Assembly (NCBI RefSeq): GCF_003286085.1
Contig: NW_020825313.1
Coordinates: 4,960,001 to 5,024,000 of the forward strand
DNA from: Drosophila persimilis
Lineage: Eukaryota > Arthropoda > Insecta > Diptera > Drosophilidae
Direction: 5' to 3'
Length of the DNA stretch: 64,000 bases
The notes beneath the pieces are model-generated. The model was not told the origin of the DNA. It saw only the letters and a list, made by a program, of their open reading frames with translations, and made no database searches. Below are positions 54,925-64,000 of the stretch, one piece after another (position 1 is the first letter of the stretch; each line of letters begins with the position of its first letter). The position numbers and the translations under genes are program-made.

Positions 54925-57369
54925 CTAACCTCTTCTCCACACTATGAGCTGGAATTGTCTATCCGCATCAGCGACCCAGACTTGGCGATACATCTTCTTG
55001 ACATCGGCTGTCAAGGCGTACCTGTGTAGTCTGAATCGGAGCAATGTCGAATACAGCTCATCCTGTATCGTAGGACCTACCATCAATATGTCGTTCAAGG
55101 CCACCTGAGAGGACGTTTTACAAGACGCATCGAAAACGACGCGGAGCTTGGTCGACGTGCTTTGAGGCCTCAACACACACTGATGTGGAATGAAATAATG
55201 TGGAGTTTTGGGGATTGTGTTGTCTGTGGTAGACATGTGACCCAAGGAGAGGTACTCTTCCATGAACTCCAAGTACATTTTCTGCAACTCGGGGTCACGA
55301 GACAATCTTTTTTCAAGCGATAAAAACCGCCGTTTAGCCACTTCAAAGGAGTTGCCTAAGATACTGGGATCTGATTTGAACGGCAGTCTTACTTCAAACC
55401 GACCTGAAGGCACGACCTGAGTAGTCCTTCTATAATGCTTTTCACATAACTTGTGTTCAGGAGATAAAGACTTTTTAGAAGACGGCAATTCTTCCAGTGA
55501 CCAAAACTTTTGTAATGTATTGTCGATGTGGATCACTGACTCTTCTCGACAACTCAAACAATTCCTAGCTTCTTGGGTGGCAGTCATCTTTGGAGTGTAT
55601 CTGCCCGACACAATCCAGCCGAGAAGCGTTTTCTGCAGAGTTGGATAGTCAGGACCTTGTCGAATCTGACCAACAGATAGAAGTTCGAAAAATGTTTCTG
55701 CACCTATCAACATATCTATCTTCTGTGGCTTGAAGAAATATGGGTCTGCAAGTGGTAAGTTCTTCGGGATTTTCCAGTCACTCACGTTAAGTGTCTGATC
55801 AGGGTGATACCCCGAAATGGACCTTAGAATCCAGAAATCAACCGAAAACTCACTACCAGTAATTCGCGACTTCACCACCGTGTGTATCTTTTTCTTGACT
55901 TGTGAATTGGATTCACCAATACCAAGCAAGTTGATACACGACTCCTCCCTACGGATCTGTAAACGCTGTGCTAAGTCCTCAGTTATAAAATTGGTTTGAG
56001 ACCCCGAGTCAAGCAGAGCTCGGGCCAAAACATGTTCACCATTATTTGTTCGGACGCTTACGATCGACGTAGCCAGAATAACTCTATCCATAGCTGTCGC
56101 ATGGAGAGCATGCGAAGTGGAAGGTTGATTCTGATTGGGAGGAGGAGAAGAATTCTCTTGGGGTGATGGTAACGCTAGACTTTTATTCGCCACTGCGTAC
56201 CTATGCAATAAGGTATGGTGTGAGCAGCCACACACTCGACACTTCTTAGCTTTGCATCGTACTACAGAGTGGCCTGGCTGCAGACAATTGATGCACAAGG
56301 ATGCAGTTTTTGCGAATTCGAACCTTTGCATTACTGCTAGCCGACCAAATGGACTGCAATCTGTCAACAAATGGCCTTTCGCATTGCAGTAGCTGCATGG
56401 TTGATTTTTAGTATTCGCGGTGGAACACGCGAATGAGCTCCGATTATGCGGCTTGCTTGGCACAGCTTTCTGCTCCTGCTTTGGTTTGTCCGAATTTTCG
56501 GCCGAAAGATGCTGATGTCTGCGATTAAGCAACTTTTCACAGTCCGTCCAAAGTGGCAGTTTGTCATAATCGAGCTGTTCTTCCCATTTCTCTTTGGTCA
56601 CCGGATCGACTCTGCTCAAGACGAGATGAATAATCATCGCATTCGAGATCTTTTTATCATCGCCTATCGACAACAACGAACCATATATGGATGAGGCGGT
56701 ATCGATAAGGTTCCTTAAGGACGATGCTGATTGCTGGGTCATTTTGGGAAGACTAAATAGGGCATCAATGTGATTTTTAAAGATCAGACAATCATTATCG
56801 TAGACCCGTTTTAAGCTAGCCATTGCTTTCTCATAGTTGGTCTCGGTTACTTGGAAAGCACTAACTGTTCCCAACGCTTCACCGGAGAGACACGAAAGCA
56901 AATGGTTGAACTTTTCGATAATTGGAATGCTTTGGTCATTGTGAACTAGAGTCTCAAATAAACCTATGAAGTTTTTAAAGTCCGAAAAGTTGCCGCTGAA
57001 CTGCGGCAGAGCTAACTTCGGAAGGCGAGCACGAGTTGGGCCACCATAAGCTGGTACTGCCGGTATTGTCTCATCAGCTGTCTTTAATGCGCAAATGAGA
57101 GACATTAATTTTGCCTTTGTGACAATTGAGAGTTCTTCCAACTCGACTCCAAATTCATCGTCAATGTCTATATCTTCAATCTGCTCTTGAAGTTCGCGTG
57201 CCGTGTCAATGCTACGCATCAGCGTTTCGAGTCTGCACTCGAGCTCCGTCAATACCAGCGGAATATCCCCCGCTTCTAAACGGTCCGATAATAAACGAAT
57301 GCCTTTGACACGGCAACTGCTCTTTTTCTTCAGCTCTTCAAGGGCGATATTGTTGGCTTTTGAGGTCAT
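54925..57369 (-). CDS. BEL family 2 Gag-protease-RT N-terminal polyprotein, copy 2 (open)
   Basis: The frame is open for about 814 codons from ATG 57369 (MTSKANNIALEELKKKSSC). An upstream in-frame ATG at 57390 also exists, but the copy 1 parallel favours 57369. Order: helical N-terminus, capsid (PKLALPQFSGNFSDFKNF), zinc knuckles CSYCNAKGHLLTDC and CINCLQPGHSVVRC with CGCSHHTLLH, protease ARALLDSGSQTNFIT, IDMLIGAETFFELL, GWIVSGRYTPK, then RT to TADVKKMYRQVW and IVWRRG. The TAG after RRG is shared with copy 1. Gag and protease could still be made. The RT is incomplete. Confidence 0.85.
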   Translation of the reverse strand: MTSKANNIALEELKKKSSCRVKGIRLLSDRLEAGDIPLVLTELECRLETLMRSIDTARELQEQIEDIDIDDEFGVELEELSIVTKAKLMSLICALKTADETIPAVPAYGGPTRARLPKLALPQFSGNFSDFKNFIGLFETLVHNDQSIPIIEKFNHLLSCLSGEALGTVSAFQVTETNYEKAMASLKRVYDNDCLIFKNHIDALFSLPKMTQQSASSLRNLIDTASSIYGSLLSIGDDKKISNAMIIHLVLSRVDPVTKEKWEEQLDYDKLPLWTDCEKLLNRRHQHLSAENSDKPKQEQKAVPSKPHNRSSFACSTANTKNQPCSYCNAKGHLLTDCSPFGRLAVMQRFEFAKTASLCINCLQPGHSVVRCKAKKCRVCGCSHHTLLHRYAVANKSLALPSPQENSSPPPNQNQPSTSHALHATAMDRVILATSIVSVRTNNGEHVLARALLDSGSQTNFITEDLAQRLQIRREESCINLLGIGESNSQVKKKIHTVVKSRITGSEFSVDFWILRSISGYHPDQTLNVSDWKIPKNLPLADPYFFKPQKIDMLIGAETFFELLSVGQIRQGPDYPTLQKTLLGWIVSGRYTPKMTATQEARNCLSCREESVIHIDNTLQKFWSLEELPSSKKSLSPEHKLCEKHYRRTTQVVPSGRFEVRLPFKSDPSILGNSFEVAKRRFLSLEKRLSRDPELQKMYLEFMEEYLSLGHMSTTDNTIPKTPHYFIPHQCVLRPQSTSTKLRVVFDASCKTSSQVALNDILMVGPTIQDELYSTLLRFRLHRYALTADVKKMYRQVWVADADRQFQLIVWRRG

Positions 57370-58430
57370 ATTGATTCTCAATACACGCAACTGAAGGCGA
57401 AAGATCGTTTTTAATAATCGTATTTAATGCCGAGGCACTCAATGAAATAATGGGTAATTGTACCCAAACGAGGTGAAAAACCAATATACCCGAAAAATTT
57501 AGGGTAGAGCGTCGCTTGGCTGGCGCGTACACGAAAACCACACAAGAATAGCAGCGAACAGCAATGGTGACAAGCGAAAACGAAAAATTTCACCGCTGTA
57601 GTTCTGAAGAATGTTGTGTATACGTATGCACCGACGACGATCGACGCTAAATTGATTTGCGAAGCACGACTTTGTCTTAGTTAATAGTTGGATCCTACTG
57701 ACACCAAACGAATATACCCGACGAAAACAGGGTAGCGCGTCACTTGGTGTTTTTCAAAGAAAAAGAACAACAATAAGCAACGGTGATGAGCGAAAGCGAA
57801 ACGAAAAATTCACCGCTGCAGCTGCGTATTGGTATGCGTGCTTGGCCAACGACCCAACTATAAATATGTATATTTGACACAACGAAAACGAGAAAGGGGG
57901 AAGGGGTGACAGCGATTGCAGTTAAATGAGTTACATATATGTGTTGCGTCCAAGATGGTTAGGTGTATGTATACGAGTATGTATTAATATATTTATATGT
58001 ATGCTCAACTCTAACTACAGCATGCAAATCTAGCTCTACTATGTCATACGTATGTTCCAAGAATTGAAAGCGAGGTGCAATTGTTTCAGCACAAGACAAT
58101 AATTGCGAGTTTTTTAATCTTTGCGTCTTCACTCGAGCTTTCAATTTTTGCACAGATACCTCTTGGGAAGATAGGAAATTCCAGGTGCTGTACTCTCCTC
58201 TTGTATATGTAGCTGCAGACAGGGTATTGCACGACCGACGCGGTGACCGATCGGAAAATCCAGGTGCTGTACTCTCCTCTTCTGGTGCTGGATGCTCCCA
58301 CTTGGCTCTCCTTTGGTATATGTATTTATGTAGCTGCAGACAGGGTATTGCACGACCGACGCAATTTTTAGTTTGTTTGCTGTTTTCTTGCACACACGTC
58401 GCGGTCAATTTGGCAATTTAGATTTGGGCA
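57370..58430 (-). repeat. Leader region of BEL family 2 copy 2
   Basis: Non-coding leader parallel to 50042-51050. It contains the ATACCCG...AGGGTAG direct repeats and a local duplication of GCTGTACTCTCCTCTT at about 58187 and 58267 absent from copy 1. Match to copy 1 ends at GGCAATTTAG near 58424. Confidence 0.65.
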
Positions 58431-58883
58431 TATGTACATATGAACATACAGTGGCGAGCACGTGTGGATACATGTTTATCACTTTTCACTTTAAGCGCCT
58501 GTAAAATCTTTAAAAATCAATAAATCCTTGTGATTTTTTTTTTAAAGATTCATTAATTTATTGAGAATGAAAAAAGACAACAATTTCAATTCAAAGAGAT
58601 CCTTTTCCTTAAGAGATTTTAATTTGTTAAAAAAATGAGCATGTATCCACTTTTGCACGTTTCAAATTTTTTTACTTTAATAATTTTTTAAAAATATTTG
58701 TTCCAAATGGCCTTAGCTTTTATCATATTCCGAATAAGTACTGGCATACTCTCGACTAAATTTAGTAGGTGCTGGCAAGGTATCATGCGCCATTCCGACC
58801 TCACGCGCTCCCAAAGACTCACCCAATCCCTTTGGTGCAGATCAAATTCGATCCTAATCTTATTCTAATACAAATTATAAGCA
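58431..58883. other. Unassigned AT-rich segment with an inverted GTGGATACATG motif
   Basis: GTGGATACATG near 58463 is repeated inverted as CATGTATCCAC near 58641, about 170 bp apart, which suggests a small MITE-like unit. The last bases before 58884, AAATGGCGCTACA, match the end of the BEL family 2 LTR, so a decayed LTR end may be here. No gene seen. Confidence 0.35.
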
Positions 58884-59441
58884 AAATGGCGCTACAGTAT
58901 CCATTAACAATATCATTATTTAACCATACGGAAGAAATGGATACGTTTTGAAACGAATTACAATTTTTAAGAAAAAGTCATCATGATTTAAAAGGACTTA
59001 AGTTCTATTATGTATTCGGACATGCGACCTCGATCAGTCGGAATTGGTTTAATGATATGCCATAAGAAAAATTAAAGTAGCTCGAAGATTCCCTACCCAC
59101 TGTAATTGACTGTAAATGATTATCGGTACTTGTAATTATAGAATGGTCAAACATGAACATATTATTGTACATGTTCACTTATGTAACCAAAAAACCTATC
59201 TCTAAAGAAATCACTTAAAGTAGAAAAGTTATGACAAAAAAACACATGTGGAGAAAACTCTTAACCAATGCTGTCCTAAAATAACACTTATGTAAGCATT
59301 CACTCAAATTGCCTGCTTGCATTACGAAATTGTATCTCATGCCTCATTGTAAAATCACATATAGGGTTCTGATTTTAAGTTAAAATTTAGTTTGAATTTA
59401 CAACTACTCGTAAAAGTCTAGACTTTTCATTTAACTCTCTC
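58884..59441 (+). mobile_element. Roo-like fragment: env C-terminus and LTR part
   Basis: On the plus strand this reads NHTEEMDTF, a stop, then HHDLKGLKFYYVFGHAT, as in the env end at 31828-32157, but without the Ile-rich membrane segment. LTR sequence follows from TGGTCAAACATGAACATATT (59144) to about GTCTAGACTTTTCAT. It is in the opposite orientation to the large roo-like element, so it is a separate copy. Confidence 0.8.
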
Positions 59442-59449
59442 CATTTTAG

Positions 59450-60760
59450 CTCAATGGTTTTTCTGCAGGTATAGAGGGCCACCGTGGGCCTCTTTACTCT
59501 ATCCTCTTTCCCAGTTTCCAATCGAACTTTCTATCGAAGCTTAGGCCCAGATACTTAGCATTGTTGCTGAAGGCTAGCGCTTTCCCACAGAGTTTTTGGG
59601 GAATAAGTGCCGGAACTTTGTACTTCCTAGTGAAAAGCACAAGTTCCGTCTTAGACACATTTGTTTGCCTATTTTAACGTCTGATGAAATTTGACAGTGA
59701 ATGGTAAGCAACATCGTCCGCATACGCCACCACGAGGCAACCACCCCCTCTATCTCCCGCAGCAGTTCGTTCAATGCCGCATTTCATAGGAGGGGCGAGA
59801 GAACTCCGTCTGAGATTAGATTGAGCGGAGTACTCGCCATGAGATGCAGATTTAGAAGCCGTTCCATCGTCGTTCCATCGAAATCTTTGGGGCAGTGAGG
59901 AAGGGCGTGCCTGCCTTGGGAATGAAAACGACTTTGGTCTGAAGGTGTTAGGGATGAGCCAATTAATGGCTTTTTGTCCGGCGTGGATCAGTTGAGCAGG
60001 GAAGACGCCATCTGGTCCCGCAGACTTCTAGGGTTTTAGACATTTGATCGCCCAGGAAATGTTGTACTGGATTAGCAGGTTCAGGATAGCACTTAAGGCA
60101 ACAGAAGGAGGCACGAAGTAGTTAGGTCTCTTTTCATCGCAGCCAGGGAAGTAGGTGTTCAGGAGAAGATTTAGCGAGTCATTGCTGGATGTTGTCCAAG
60201 ACTGGTCGGCGTTCTTCAGGTAGCCCGATTTCTCGATTTCTCTGCAGAACTTACGCCAGGAAGCGCGTTTGGATTTTCTGAGTTTTTTTTTTGGCCCTAT
60301 ATTCGGCCCTGTTCTGCTCAACATTCACAGCCATTGTGGAAGAGTCTCCGGGAGACTTTCCGGAGTTCCCATAGTTTTGGAATACACCATTCTGGTTTCT
60401 TCCGGCCCTTGGTTTTGACAGAGGGGCAGGATTTATCGATCGCCTCACTGCAGGCGTCGGTAAATATTTTAACGAGGCGGGTCGTGGCCTCTCTGGAAAT
60501 CTCCTCCTTAGGTGGAGACTCCGGGAGAACATGGCAAAGGTGATCAGAAAACCGAGTCCAGCTTGTCCGCATGAGGTTCCAGAGTTGAATTGGTTCCGGT
60601 AGTTAAAAAGAAGTAAAGTTTCCCCGTACCTGTGGTCCGATAAGGAGTGTTCATCCAGGACCCTCAAGGATACAATTTTCCTCTGTATCTCATGAGAGTC
60701 AAGATTGAGGCTCAGGACCTCCTTATGACTTGTAATAATAAAGTTGGGATAATTTCACTG
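59450..60760 (-). mobile_element. LOA-type non-LTR element fragment (copy C), heavily deleted
   Basis: The minus strand reads the end of the endonuclease (VLDEHSLSDHRY), a linker (KGRKKPEWCIPKLWELRKVS, RASWRKFCREIEKS), the RT entry (KSAGPDGVFPAQLIHAGQKA, VVFIPKAG), then parts of the RT core matching copies A and B (GVLSPLL, NELLREIEG, TMLLTI in a shifted frame). It ends at 59450 without the 3' tail. Frameshifts and deletions are many. It supplies the endonuclease-RT linker that copies A and B lack. Confidence 0.75.
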
Positions 60761-60844
60761 GCTAAAAATTACCATCTGAGTTCATATATGGACGTTGACA
60801 TGCAATGACTGCATCTATCAAGAGGCGATGCAATTACTGCACCG

Positions 60845-61030
60845 TCAAGTGGCCCGTGTGACACCAGCAGAAGGCTGTTACGCGCGGATCCCAGGCAAAA
60901 CGCAGCCCTCCTCCCGCCCAACCGACCGAGGGGCGCTGCCGCATGACGCGCGGTACGTAGCCGAACCAAACGCGAGCATGCAAGAAAGATAGATATTAGA
61001 CTAACATTCGAGGAAAATTAGCACTAAACT
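60845..61030. repeat. Direct repeat, copy 1 (CR1-flanking)
   Basis: It begins CAAGTGGCCCGTGTGACACC and later has AACGCGAGCATGCAAGAAAG and TTCGAGGAAAATTAGCAC. The same two blocks occur at 61782-61862, there joined without the middle 100 bp. It probably belongs to the 3' UTR of the CR1-type element. Confidence 0.7.
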
Positions 61031-61813
61031 TATTAAGAAATTAAGCATGCAATAAAATACAAAATACAAATACCACTACAATTACTAATTACTAGAAAGG
61101 TGTGTAAGGATTAGTAATTTAATAAGAGGAAGAGAATTAGTGGAGGATATAATATGGTAGAGGGAATTATAATCCGAGCATAAGACCCTAAACGGTTCAT
61201 GCAAGAAATAATTCGATCTACAAAGTGGAAGGAACAACGGTATAAAGTTTCTAGTCAGTCTAATAGGAATCGTGAAGTTTATGCGGCTCAACAGATCAGG
61301 GCTGTCTATGTCACCCCTGATCAAGTTGTGCATAAATATCACACCAAGCATTTTTCTACGGTTAACTAAGGATGGGAGGTTTACTAATAATAGTCTACTA
61401 GAGTAAGATGGGAGTCTTACACCCGCATCCCAGTTAAGGCCCCGCAGAGCAAAGAGTAAAAAGTTTTTCTGTACTGATTCTATACGGTCCTGGTGTACTT
61501 TGTACTGAGGGCACCATACACAGGAGCCGTATTCTAAGATCGGACGAACAAGCGAGGTATAGAGAGTCTTTGTTATATAGGGGTCGTCAAATTCCTTTGA
61601 CCACCTCTTTATAAACCCAAGCACGCCCATGGCCTTATTTACCATGGTAGAAATGTGTTCGGAAAACTTTAACTTGGGGTCTAACATAACACCCAGATCT
61701 TCTACCAGGGTAATGCTCTCAATAGAACCACCAATTCGGGTATAGGGAGCCAACAAAGGGCTAGAACGATAAAATGTGACAAGTGGCCCGTGTGACACCA
61801 GCAACGCGAGCAT
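61031..61813 (-). mobile_element. CR1/jockey-type non-LTR element, 3' part of ORF2
   Basis: The open frame 61813-61085 covers the RT end: VTFYRSSPLLAPYTRIGGSI, LVEDLGVMLDPKLKFSEHI, FIKRWSKEFDDPYITKTLYT, SLVRPILEYGSCVWCPQYK, RIESVQKNFLLFALRGLNWD and LPSLVNRRKMLGVIFMHNLI. It aligns over its length with 51906-52726 but is less damaged. The RT catalytic centre and endonuclease are not included, so this is a 5'-truncated copy. The CR1 assignment is by general resemblance. Confidence 0.75.
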
Positions 61814-61862
61814 GCAGAAACGATAGCTGTTAGACTATTATTCGAGGAAGATTAGCACGAAA
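61782..61862. repeat. Direct repeat, copy 2 (CR1-flanking)
   Basis: CAAGTGGCCCGTGTGACACC then AACGCGAGCATGCAGAAACG and TTCGAGGAAGATTAGCAC. It is a shortened form of 60845-61030. Confidence 0.7.
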
Positions 61863-62894
61863 GTTTCTAAGAGAACTAAACATGCAAATTAAATAACTGC
61901 GGTAGCGGATTGCGTTTTTAAAAAGTTGTTATTTAACTTCTAAGTTTACAGATATAGACCTAAGTTGAGGGTCACAAAGGATTCCGGACAAAGGGTTTGC
62001 GCGATCTTAGTTTTTAGCTTGACTTTTCGTTTTCGTTTCTGGATCAAGACTGAATTGATCTTTTTGATCTTTGCATCGTCAATTCCTTTCGGGAATAGTT
62101 TTTTATAAACATCCCGATTGATTTCGCCATCCCGAATATTGGATTTCGTCATCCAAAGATTGAGAACCGTAAAATACTCAAAGTGAAGAATCTCCAGAAA
62201 GCCGGGTGTGAGATTGTGTATCAGAAGCCGGGTGTGGGCAAAGATTGTTTTTCCATTTAGGCGAGTGTTAAAGATTGGGATTGTGGCGGGAGCCCAAGAT
62301 TGAGATTGTATATCTTAAAAATCAATTAGGCGGAAGCCAAAGATTGATCTTGTGGTGGGAGGCAAAGATTGCGATTCTTTATATCTTGAAAAAAACCAAT
62401 TAGGCGGACGCCCAAGATTGAAATTGTTTTCGTCTTAGAAAGCCAAAGATTGTTTACAACTCGTATAAGAGCTCATAAGAATTAGGTACGTTTACTCACT
62501 CCATTCTTAAATGTTTCATCCCGATACATTTTGAAGTTCTGATAGTGTTTGTAGTGGGGCGGATCGAAGATCAATTCTCCAAACGTCAAAAATCGTTGAT
62601 CCAGTGAACCTCCTAGAAGCCGTCGCGAGAAATGAAAAGTAGCTGTGTTTCGTGATATGTAGGTGTGTATTTTGTTCTGGGGCGCGGTAGGTCGGCCGTT
62701 CGAATCGGGGGTGGAAACGTAACTAACTTCTAAGGCTTATGATCTATGCTCTATGCTGGCTTGAGCGCCGTGTGGATCGTGACCTGTGGATCGTAGACCT
62801 CCCGAGCGCCCCTCCGACAGCGTGAGCGCAGGTTGGGACCGGAGCGCCCGGCGTAGGCACAGTGCGCGGCAATCATCTCCTGCTGGTCTGAACA
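61863..62894. other. Non-coding stretch with AAGATTG repeats
   Basis: From about 62150 to 62460, AAGATTG occurs at least eight times with irregular 20-60 base spacing, often with AATTAGGCGGA and GGGAGCC-like words. It looks like an imperfect tandem array. The rest, to 62894, has no supported gene. It may be the leader or LTR of the BEL/Pao element that follows. Confidence 0.45.
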
Positions 62895-63242
62895 TCATCC
62901 GTGGAGTAGCATGTGGTGGTTATTGCCACACACCCTGCACAGCCCGCCACTGCGACAATCCTTGCCGGAGTGTTGGTGAGCCAGGCAGTTCCCGCAATAC
63001 TGGTTGAGAAGGACAGCTTGGAGTCTCTCTTCGGGGCTCAAGAGAAAAAATTGGTGGAAGGTCCGTAGCGGATGGACTCCTTGGCAGATTAGGCAACGGT
63101 AGGAGCCAATTTCCCGAGCACGTCGGTTCTCCATGGTGCGGTTGGCGCGGGGACGTGGGGCCATATCTGGGTGCGGAGAACTAAGATTAAATAAAGGCGT
63201 CAAAGACACATTAGTAACGATCTTGGAACGGGTGAGAGGCAC
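62895..63242 (-). pseudogene. gag: Gag-type zinc-finger segment of a BEL/Pao element
   Basis: The frame ends with CLICQGVHPLRTFHQF, CGNCLAHQHSGKDC and CRVCGNNHHMLLHG, the cysteine pattern and HHMLLH end of BEL/Pao Gag proteins. It stops right after. It lies downstream, on the same strand, of the protease segment at 63518-63988, the reverse of normal order. It could be from a second copy or a rearrangement. Confidence 0.65.
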
Positions 63243-63517
63243 ATTTAAGACATTGGAAATTGCCGCCCGGTTACATTGTCTGGTGAGGCTATGTTAATCT
63301 AAGGACGGATTCACCTTCGAGTTCAGGCTTGAGCTCGGACCGGAGCGTTGAGCTTTAATACAGTGCATATTTTGGAAATATTTCCGTCGGTCAGGAGACC
63401 GTTCGAGAACTTCTGCGGAGGGAGCTGGAAGGAAATTGCTTTCGTAAAAAGACCCCGAGTGTTCTACCAGTTTGATAGGTCGTCTGGAAATTTGACTCGA
63501 GAACGATGAGATTTGAT
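63243..63517 (-). other. Linker between protease and zinc-finger segments
   Basis: The frame 63294-63521 (SFSSQISRRPIKLVEHSGSF and on) runs on from the protease region but carries none of the usual RT-leading motifs. Not recognised further. Confidence 0.35.
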
Positions 63518-63988
63518 TCACACCTGAGGCACTGAACCTGTGAGTACCCAGCCGAAAATGGTCTCCTGCCCGAGGAAAGAGCTACAGATGTTGGTCAGTG
63601 AGCCACTTAACGGAATGGACGGAAGGATATCCGCTCCAATCAGGACATCTATTTGTGAATTCTCATAGAAGGTCGGATCCGCCCATGAGAGGTTCGGCAG
63701 GTCTCTCAAGAACCCTTGCGAGATCGGATGCGATGGAATATTCGCGGCCAATTCCGGAATAACGTAGGCTGTGGCATTTAGTTGTAAGCCCGGCTTAGTC
63801 GGAGAACGAATGGAAAAACTGCAGAGCTCCTTTGACTGAGCGGATACGGCATTATTTAGGCCGGAGACCTGTGCCTGGATACGTTGGAATGGCAATTTGA
63901 TCATGTCCACAAGACGTTCTGTAATGAACGTCGCCTCTGAGCCAGAGTCGATCAGAGCGCGGGCGTGGAAAGTTTTCCCAGGTGGCAA
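63518..63988 (-). CDS. pol: BEL/Pao A17-type protease region, partial at window edge
   Basis: The open frame has ARALIDSGSEATFITERLV with the catalytic Asp of a retroviral-type protease, then WADPTFYENSQIDVLIGADI and TIFGWVLTGSVPQV, the conserved blocks of BEL/Pao proteases. The true start is beyond the window. It differs clearly from both BEL families at 35.8-58.4 kb, so it is a third BEL/Pao family here. Confidence 0.8.
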   Translation of the reverse strand: MPPGKTFHARALIDSGSEATFITERLVDMIKLPFQRIQAQVSGLNNAVSAQSKELCSFSIRSPTKPGLQLNATAYVIPELAANIPSHPISQGFLRDLPNLSWADPTFYENSQIDVLIGADILPSIPLSGSLTNICSSFLGQETIFGWVLTGSVPQV

Positions 63989-64000
63989 ATAGTAACGATG

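Larger units (their letters stand above)
52727..58430 (-). mobile_element. BEL/Pao family 2, copy 2 (5' LTR lost, integrase deleted)
   Basis: This has the same family as 44641-51495: a 3' LTR at 52727-53034, then pol, RT, protease, gag and leader on the minus strand. Homology with copy 1 ends near 58425 and no 5' LTR follows. The gag-protease-RT frame is intact, unlike copy 1, but the family RT lesion is present and an in-frame segment of integrase is missing. Confidence 0.9.

Noticed and set aside
62690..62720. GTTCGAATC resembling a tRNA B box / T loop
   Set aside because: The flanking bases do not form a T stem and no D arm, anticodon arm or acceptor stem could be fitted.
1..64000. CRISPR array or bacterial operon
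   Set aside because: No regularly spaced identical repeats with unique spacers were seen, and the gene content is entirely eukaryotic.

Overview
The window is eukaryotic and looks like Drosophila, from a repeat-packed region such as pericentric or dot-chromosome heterochromatin. The evidence is the mix of elements (a roo-like LTR element, BEL/Pao, Ty3/gypsy, I-clade, LOA-clade and CR1/jockey-type non-LTR elements), the AT-rich spacers, and one ordinary nuclear gene with a short intron and a DRE-type promoter motif. I cannot name the species. I saw no tRNA, rRNA, CRISPR array or bacterial gene.

Layout. 1-1.08 kb: unassigned. 1.08-5.4 kb: a degenerate Ty3/gypsy element on the minus strand. 6.06-9 kb: a broken I-clade-like non-LTR element (minus). 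9.3-13.7 kb: a decayed transposase-like gene (minus), split by a 5'-truncated LOA-type element with a 12-bp target-site duplication (TSD). 15.2-15.7 kb: a fragment of a similar transposon-borne gene. 15.6-28.3 kb: a tandem segmental duplication. Unit 1 ends inside a copy of the rRNA methyltransferase gene Spb1/FTSJ3. Unit 2 runs on into the complete gene (27.1-29.7 kb, minus). Unit 1 has gained a dispersed repeat holding a second LOA element (14-bp TSD). Unit 2 carries an I-like element ending in TAA repeats. 30.1-31.0 kb: remnants of a small terminal-inverted-repeat transposon, probably PIF/Harbinger-like.

31.2-51.9 kb is a nest. A roo-like element (minus) is interrupted first by a BEL/Pao element with env (35.8-44.6 kb, plus, TSD GTAG) and again by a second BEL/Pao family (44.6-51.5 kb, minus, TSD CTCGT). 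Joining the pieces across both TSDs makes the roo-like reverse-transcriptase reading frame continuous, which proves the order of insertion. 51.9-52.7 kb: a CR1-type fragment. 52.7-58.4 kb: a second copy of the 44.6-51.5 kb BEL family. Both copies lack the same RT segment. 58.9-64 kb: fragments of roo-like LTR, LOA, CR1 and another BEL/Pao element.

The only convincing host gene is the complete Spb1 homologue. Everything else is mobile DNA or its debris. The most informative signals are the duplication that produced a headless Spb1 copy, the nest with readable chronology, the BEL family that multiplied despite a broken RT, and an unclassified transposase-like gene family.
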